A stretch of 64,000 nt of DNA from Variovorax paradoxus (GTDB lineage: Bacteria > Pseudomonadota > Gammaproteobacteria > Burkholderiales > Burkholderiaceae_C). Location: the NCBI RefSeq assembly GCF_024734665.1, contig NZ_CP102931.1:2292001-2356000 (forward strand). Reading direction: 5' to 3'. Under the pieces are notes generated by a model that saw nothing but the letters and a program-made list of their open reading frames with translations, was not told the DNA's origin and did not search any database. How positions within the stretch are numbered: the first letter of the stretch is position 1; every line of letters starts with the position of its first letter. A program made the translations under genes and the position numbers. Shown piece after piece: positions 59,947 through 64,000 of this stretch.

Positions 59947-60864
59947 ATGGACCAGATCACCGCCATGCGCGTGTTTGCCCGCGTGGTCGAGGCCGGCACC
60001 TTCACGCGCGCTGCCGACTCGCTGCAGATGCCCAAGCCCACCGTGACGAAGATGGTGCAGCAGCTCGAAACGCATCTGCGCGTGAAGCTGCTGCAGCGCA
60101 CCACGCGGCGCGTGACGGTCACGCCCGAGGGCGCGGCCTACTACGAGCGCACCGCGCGCGTGCTGGCCGAACTGGAAGACATCGAGTCCGACCTCACCAA
60201 CGCGCAGGCCAATCCGCGTGGGCGGCTGAGGGTGGACGTCGGCTCCTCGCTGGCCAACATGATCCTGATTCCGCAACTGCCGACGTTCCATGCGCGCTAT
60301 CCCGAGATCGAACTCGAGATCGGCGTGAGCGACCGGCCGGTGAACCTGATCGGCGATGCGGTCGACTGCGTGATCCGTGCCGGCGAGCTGACCGACCAGT
60401 CGCTCGTGGCGCGCCGCATCGCGACCTTGCCCTTTGTGACTTGCGCCACGCCGGCCTACCTGGAGCGCCACGGTGTGCCGAAGACGCCCGCGGACCTCGG
60501 TGACGGCACGCACCGCGTGGTGGGCTACTTCTCGTCGCTGAGCAACCGGCCGATTCCGCTGCGCTATGGGCGCGGCGAGGAGCGCATCGAGATCCACGGC
60601 CACACAGTGGTGGGCGTGAACGAGAGCACGGCGCACCTGAGCGCGATGCTCACCGGCATGGGCGTGGCGCAGACCTTCGATGTGATGGCCGCGCCCTACC
60701 TGGCCAGCGGCGCGCTGGTCGAGGTGCTGCAGGGCTGGGCGCCCGAGCCGTATCCCCTGCACGTGGTGTACCCGACCAACCGGCACCTGAGCGCCAAGCT
60801 GCGCGTGTTCGTGGATTGGGCGGTGGAACTCTTCGCGCCCTACAACAAGGCCGGCAAGCGCTGA
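59947..60864 (+). CDS. LysR family transcriptional regulator
   Basis: A 305-residue LysR regulator with the helix-turn-helix [20 protein letters not shown] in residues 10-30 and a ligand domain from GRLRVDVGS. It is closely related to the regulator at 5160-6098 over its full length, including [19 protein letters not shown] against [19 protein letters not shown]. It is divergent from an SDR gene. Very likely it controls that gene, and itself through the inverted repeat at 59925. Confidence 0.95.
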   Translation: MDQITAMRVFARVVEAGTFTRAADSLQMPKPTVTKMVQQLETHLRVKLLQRTTRRVTVTPEGAAYYERTARVLAELEDIESDLTNAQANPRGRLRVDVGSSLANMILIPQLPTFHARYPEIELEIGVSDRPVNLIGDAVDCVIRAGELTDQSLVARRIATLPFVTCATPAYLERHGVPKTPADLGDGTHRVVGYFSSLSNRPIPLRYGRGEERIEIHGHTVVGVNESTAHLSAMLTGMGVAQTFDVMAAPYLASGALVEVLQGWAPEPYPLHVVYPTNRHLSAKLRVFVDWAVELFAPYNKAGKR

Positions 60865-60877
60865 AGCGCCTGCGGTT

Positions 60878-62476
60878 TCAGCCTGGCTGGTACTGGTACA
60901 GCCAGGTCTCGGTCAACGTCTGGTCGCCGTTCTTCATGTACATGCGCATGTCGATCGGCTCGTTGCCTTCGGGCGTGAAGTCGAACTGCGCGCGCCAGTG
61001 GCCGGGCACACCGTTGGGCACGGCCTCGGCGAAGACGTACGAGAACTTGCCGCGCGCCGCCGTCAGCATCACCTCGGGCTTCACGCCGAAGGGCACGGCC
61101 TGCAGCGGCTGTCCGATGAACTCGACCATGAACTTGCGCACGCCCTGCGGACGCGGCTGGCCCGGCTGCCCGCCGCGCCCGATGCGCGTGGCCACGCAGC
61201 GTGCGAGCGGCGACGGAAAGGGCTCCTGGTCGGTCCAGTGCAGCCGGTATTGCAGGCTGTAGCTCGAGCCGGCCTTTGCGTCGGCCTTGGGCACCCAGAA
61301 GGCGACGATGTTGTCGTGGATCTCGTCGTCGGTCGGAATCTCGATGAGCTGCACCGAGCCTTCGCCCCAGTCGCCCAATGGTTCGATCCACAGGCTCGGG
61401 CGCTTCTCGTAGTTCACGCCGTCCTGGTAGTGGTCGAAGGCGCGGTCGCGCTGCAGCAGGCCGAAGCCGCGCGGCTTGGTGTCGGCGAAGGCCGAGGCGC
61501 GCGTCTGCGTGGGGTTGTTGAGCGGGCGCCAGATGCGCTCGCCCGCGCCGTTCCAGATCGCGAGGCCGTCGGAGTCGTGCACCTCGGGACGCCAGTCGAT
61601 GGCGGTGGGCTTGATGGTTTCCGAGTACCAGTACATCGACGTGAGCGGCACCAGGCCCAGGCGCGACACGTCGCGGCGCAGGAACATGCGCGCGTCGATG
61701 TCCATGATGACGGCCTTGCCGCGCTGCATGATGAACTTGAACACGCCCGTGACGCTCGGCCCTTCGAGTAGCGCGTAGACCGTCATAGAGGTGGTGTTGT
61801 TGGCGGCCGGCGTCTCGAAGTAGAAGCGCGTGAAGGTCGGAAACTCCTCGGGCTTGTCGGGCACCGCCACGTCCAGCGCAATGCCGCGCGCTGACAGGCC
61901 GTACTGGTAGAGCTCGCCGATCGCGCGAAAGTACGAGGCACCTAGAAACGCGACCCAGTCGTTCTTCTGCCAGTCGAGCTTGCTCTGGTCGCCCAGGCGG
62001 CTTTCCTGCAGGCGAAAGCCCGCGAAGCCCGCGCCCGGCGGCAGCGCGCGTGCGGGGCTGTCGGGCGGCATCGAGAAGTAGTTGGGGCTGTAGAGCACCT
62101 CGCGGGAAAATGCGTCGCCGTCGGTGTTCTCGAGCACGTGCATGCGCACGGGCGTCTGGAAGAAGCGACCGAGGTGGAAGAAGGTAACGGGGAAGGCGCC
62201 GGGCCCGTCGCGGAAGAGGGCGTTGGCGGGGTCGAACTTGATCTTGCCGTGCGCGTCGTAGTCGATGCGGTCGAGCACCTCGGGCGCCAGCGGCGCGGCG
62301 GCCGCATAGGGCTTGGCGGCGAGCGACTTCGCCTGTGCGATCAACGCGTCGAAGGAAAAGGGCGTGGGCTGGCTCAGTTGCAGCCCGTTGGCGGCCAGTG
62401 CCTCCTGGGGCAGTCCGAGGGCGGCAAGTGCGGCAGCGGCACCACCGGCGGCAAGGAAGGATCGGCGATCAAGCAT
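60878..62476 (-). CDS. opgD: Glucan biosynthesis protein D
   Basis: A 532-residue periplasmic protein of the MdoG/OpgD family, needed for the structure of osmoregulated periplasmic glucans. It begins with a Tat signal (MLDRRSFLAAGGAAAALAAL), the mark of OpgD rather than OpgG. Conserved stretches are SFDALIAQAKSLAAKPY, ALFRDGPGAFPVTFFHLGRF and LTSMYWYSE. No opgH gene is adjacent. It converges with the LysR gene, 14 bases apart. Confidence 0.95.
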   Translation of the reverse strand: MLDRRSFLAAGGAAAALAALGLPQEALAANGLQLSQPTPFSFDALIAQAKSLAAKPYAAAAPLAPEVLDRIDYDAHGKIKFDPANALFRDGPGAFPVTFFHLGRFFQTPVRMHVLENTDGDAFSREVLYSPNYFSMPPDSPARALPPGAGFAGFRLQESRLGDQSKLDWQKNDWVAFLGASYFRAIGELYQYGLSARGIALDVAVPDKPEEFPTFTRFYFETPAANNTTSMTVYALLEGPSVTGVFKFIMQRGKAVIMDIDARMFLRRDVSRLGLVPLTSMYWYSETIKPTAIDWRPEVHDSDGLAIWNGAGERIWRPLNNPTQTRASAFADTKPRGFGLLQRDRAFDHYQDGVNYEKRPSLWIEPLGDWGEGSVQLIEIPTDDEIHDNIVAFWVPKADAKAGSSYSLQYRLHWTDQEPFPSPLARCVATRIGRGGQPGQPRPQGVRKFMVEFIGQPLQAVPFGVKPEVMLTAARGKFSYVFAEAVPNGVPGHWRAQFDFTPEGNEPIDMRMYMKNGDQTLTETWLYQYQPG

Positions 62477-62650
62477 GTGGTTCTTGAGGGTTGCGAATCT
62501 TGGGGGGGAAGAAAGAAAAGCAGCGAAGACGATAGAGCATTCTCCGCGACCGGGAACAGCTGGTAGCTTGACCTGGCCCGGGGCCGCTCCGCGTCAGCCA
62601 TTCCGCGCAGCGTGGGCCGGACAAAGCCGGCAATTCACAAAATTGTGCGT

Positions 62651-63493
62651 TTATGTATCGGCGACGTCCGTCGCCTTCAGCGCGTAGAGCGCATACAGCG
62701 GCACGCCGAGAAACAGCATGACCATCGGCGCGAACAGCGTGTAGGGCAGGCCGATGCCCTCCAGCACGCGGTAAGTGGCGGTCAGCTGCAGGCGCGGATG
62801 GGGCTGCGTCAGCTCGGTAGAGCGACGGATTCCCCAGAGGAACTCGGCACCGGTCGTGCGCACCGACGGATGCTGCTTTCCGCGCCCCACCGCGAGCCAG
62901 CACATGGCGTCGAAGGCCAGCATCGAGCCTGCGGGCGCGCGTTCGCCGAAGGTGGCGAGCACCGCTTGCACCTGTTCAGGCTTCAGGTACATCAGCACGC
63001 CTTCGGTGAACAGGAACACCGGCGCAGCGTTGCGCTTGCGCGGCAGGCCCAGCTGTTCCCACCAGTCGGGCGCGGTCAGGTCGAGCTCGCGCAGGTCGTG
63101 GCGTTCATTCGTCTCGGGGATCAGCTCGCGGCGCATTTCGAGCACCTCGGGCAGGTCGGCGTCGGTCATGCGGGACTTGCCGTCGTCCAGCCACTGGAAG
63201 TAATGGCTAAGGCCGCAACCCATGTTCACCACGCGCCCGCCGGGGTACTGCTTGAGGAAGTCCTGCGCCAGGCTGCGGAAGCGGCGGGTGCGCGAGAGGA
63301 TGCTGTAGATGGTCGCCCGGTCTTCCGGCAGCGCTTGGCCGTCGTCGCGGATCTGCTCCAGGATGCCCGCGGCATATGCGTCCCGCACGGCCACTTGCGG
63401 AAACATCGCGTCGCCCGAGGCCCGGGCGGCCAGGGGAATCCGCAAGGTCGAAGGAACGGCCGACAGGCGCCGTGCGGGCTTGCCGGCGGTCAT
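62651..63493 (-). CDS. SAM-dependent methyltransferase, leucine carboxyl methyltransferase (LCMT)-like
   Basis: A 280-residue class I methyltransferase. The SAM site is VVNMGCGLSHYFQWLDDG, followed by DADLPEVLEMR and FLFTEGVLMYL, typical of the LCMT/PPM family that methylates carboxyl groups in eukaryotes and small molecules in bacteria. The C-terminal 30 residues are hydrophobic (YTLFAPMVMLFLGVPLYALY), suggesting membrane contact. The substrate is unknown. The 174-base gap to opgD holds no gene. Confidence 0.9.
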   Translation of the reverse strand: MTAGKPARRLSAVPSTLRIPLAARASGDAMFPQVAVRDAYAAGILEQIRDDGQALPEDRATIYSILSRTRRFRSLAQDFLKQYPGGRVVNMGCGLSHYFQWLDDGKSRMTDADLPEVLEMRRELIPETNERHDLRELDLTAPDWWEQLGLPRKRNAAPVFLFTEGVLMYLKPEQVQAVLATFGERAPAGSMLAFDAMCWLAVGRGKQHPSVRTTGAEFLWGIRRSTELTQPHPRLQLTATYRVLEGIGLPYTLFAPMVMLFLGVPLYALYALKATDVADT

Positions 63494-63559
63494 GGATGCG
63501 GGAGAGAGGCCATGCGCAAAGTCTGGCCGCTCCGGCATTGCGGGGCAAGTCAGTCTTTG

Positions 63560-63691
63560 GTTATGCCGGCCGGCGCGGCGGCGATTGTCTCGACCTTTAC
63601 CAGCAACTCGGCCGATTCGCTGAAGCTGACCGAAGGCGCGAATGCCTATGCGGTGATCAAGGCTTCGAGCGTGATGGTGGGCACCGACTGA
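63560..63691 (+). pseudogene. Truncated Mop/TOBE (molbindin) domain fragment
   Basis: The frame ending at 63691 encodes the C-terminal half of a Mop domain: MPAGAAAIVSTFTSNSADSL, then LKLTEGANAYAVIKASSVMV and GTD. This fits the end of the 68-70-residue molybdate-binding molbindins, but the N-terminal 25 or so residues (with the first molybdate-binding segment) are missing; upstream sequence in all frames does not supply them and instead runs into the methyltransferase start. It is most likely a gene remnant. No mod genes are nearby. The gap 63494-63823 holds nothing else that I recognise. Confidence 0.75.
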
Positions 63692-63823
63692 GCCTCGAGT
63701 CCGGCTGCGTGCCGGACTTTTCCGTTTGAAGGAAAAGTGGTTTCCATGAAAATCGCTTTCCCGATGGCTTGGCCGACGCCATAGTTGCCGACCACCAACC
63801 CAGCACAAGAACAGGAAAACCGA

Positions 63824-64000
63824 ATGAGCACCCTCGACATCGTCGGCCTCTGCGGCAGTCTTCGCACCGGCTCCATCAACCGGGCCGCCCTGAACCTCGC
63901 AGGCTCGCTGATGCCCGAGCCGATGGCCATGGAGGTCGTCGAATGGCGCGAGGTGCCGGTGTTCGACGCGGACGTGTTCGCCAAGGGCTACCCCGCATCG
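63824..64000 (+). CDS. NADPH-dependent FMN reductase (partial, runs off the window)
   Basis: The first 59 codons of a flavodoxin-like reductase. The N-terminus has the FMN-binding GLCGSLRTGSINRAALNLAG pattern (G-S-L-R-x-x-S-x-N), then EWREVPVFDADVFAKGYPAS. Family members reduce FMN, azo compounds or quinones with NADPH. The 3' part is outside the window. A weak ribosome site (CAGGAAAA, ten bases upstream) precedes ATG 63824. Confidence 0.85.
   Translation, partial: MSTLDIVGLCGSLRTGSINRAALNLAGSLMPEPMAMEVVEWREVPVFDADVFAKGYPAS

Noticed and set aside
1..64000. tRNA or rRNA genes and a replication origin
   Set aside because: Scanning by eye for T-loop sequences, rRNA-like blocks and DnaA-box clusters gave nothing convincing; a covariance search would be needed to exclude a tRNA gene.

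Overview
The window reads as a chromosomal stretch of a GC-rich betaproteobacterium of the order Burkholderiales, most likely Comamonadaceae and close to Variovorax. The reasons are the GC-rich third codon positions, the many LysR regulators each set opposite a small-molecule enzyme, a Bug-type tripartite tricarboxylate binding protein, the denD/TRAP tetronate cluster, the gcvT-gcvH-gcvP order behind a tandem glycine riboswitch, and a long palindromic intergenic repeat of a kind I associate with Variovorax. The genus is inference; no rRNA or tRNA gene was recognised.

Layout. 1-12973 is mostly metabolism and transport: the end of a DUF1800 gene with its DUF1501 partner, an HDOD signalling protein, a DTW tRNA-modification enzyme, an NHL-repeat lipoprotein, a cupin, a LysR/RidA pair, an MFS carrier, and an amidase - Bug binding protein - DHA2 efflux operon opposite a LysR gene. 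13000-16320 is an accessory island of lower GC: an OmpA-like protein, a chimeric ORF joining an unknown (immunity-like) gene to the tail of an IS1182-type transposase, a zinc-ribbon protein, a DUF4304-like protein, and a small gene preceded by what looks like a C4-type antisense RNA with its own promoter, terminator and complementary target. 16330-28000 holds an aldehyde dehydrogenase/LysR pair, a hipBA toxin-antitoxin module with a recognisable operator, a second-type MurA, a nitronate monooxygenase/esterase pair, and a TetR/DUF2855 pair.

28000-43000 carries DUF3014 and small unknown genes, the glycine cleavage operon under a two-aptamer riboswitch, a TRAP transporter with D-erythronate dehydrogenase (denD), a SigK/RskA-type sigma and anti-sigma pair opposite a DUF3455 lipoprotein, and the 25-bp-arm inverted repeat. 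43000-53500 has ETF-ubiquinone oxidoreductase, an SDR-EamA-thioesterase operon with tightly overlapping genes, and a lipid A/envelope modification locus: a PmrAB/QseBC-like two-component system opposite two PAP2 phosphatases and EptA phosphoethanolamine transferase, with a direct-repeat operator between them.

53500-64000 contains an acid-phosphatase-like lipoprotein, an ethanolamine catabolic operon (permease, eutB, eutC) with an inverted-repeat operator, a periplasmic FKBP isomerase, an SDR/LysR pair paralogous to the LysR/RidA pair, glucan biosynthesis protein OpgD, a methyltransferase, the fossil of a molybdate-binding Mop domain, and the first 59 codons of an NADPH-dependent FMN reductase cut by the window end.
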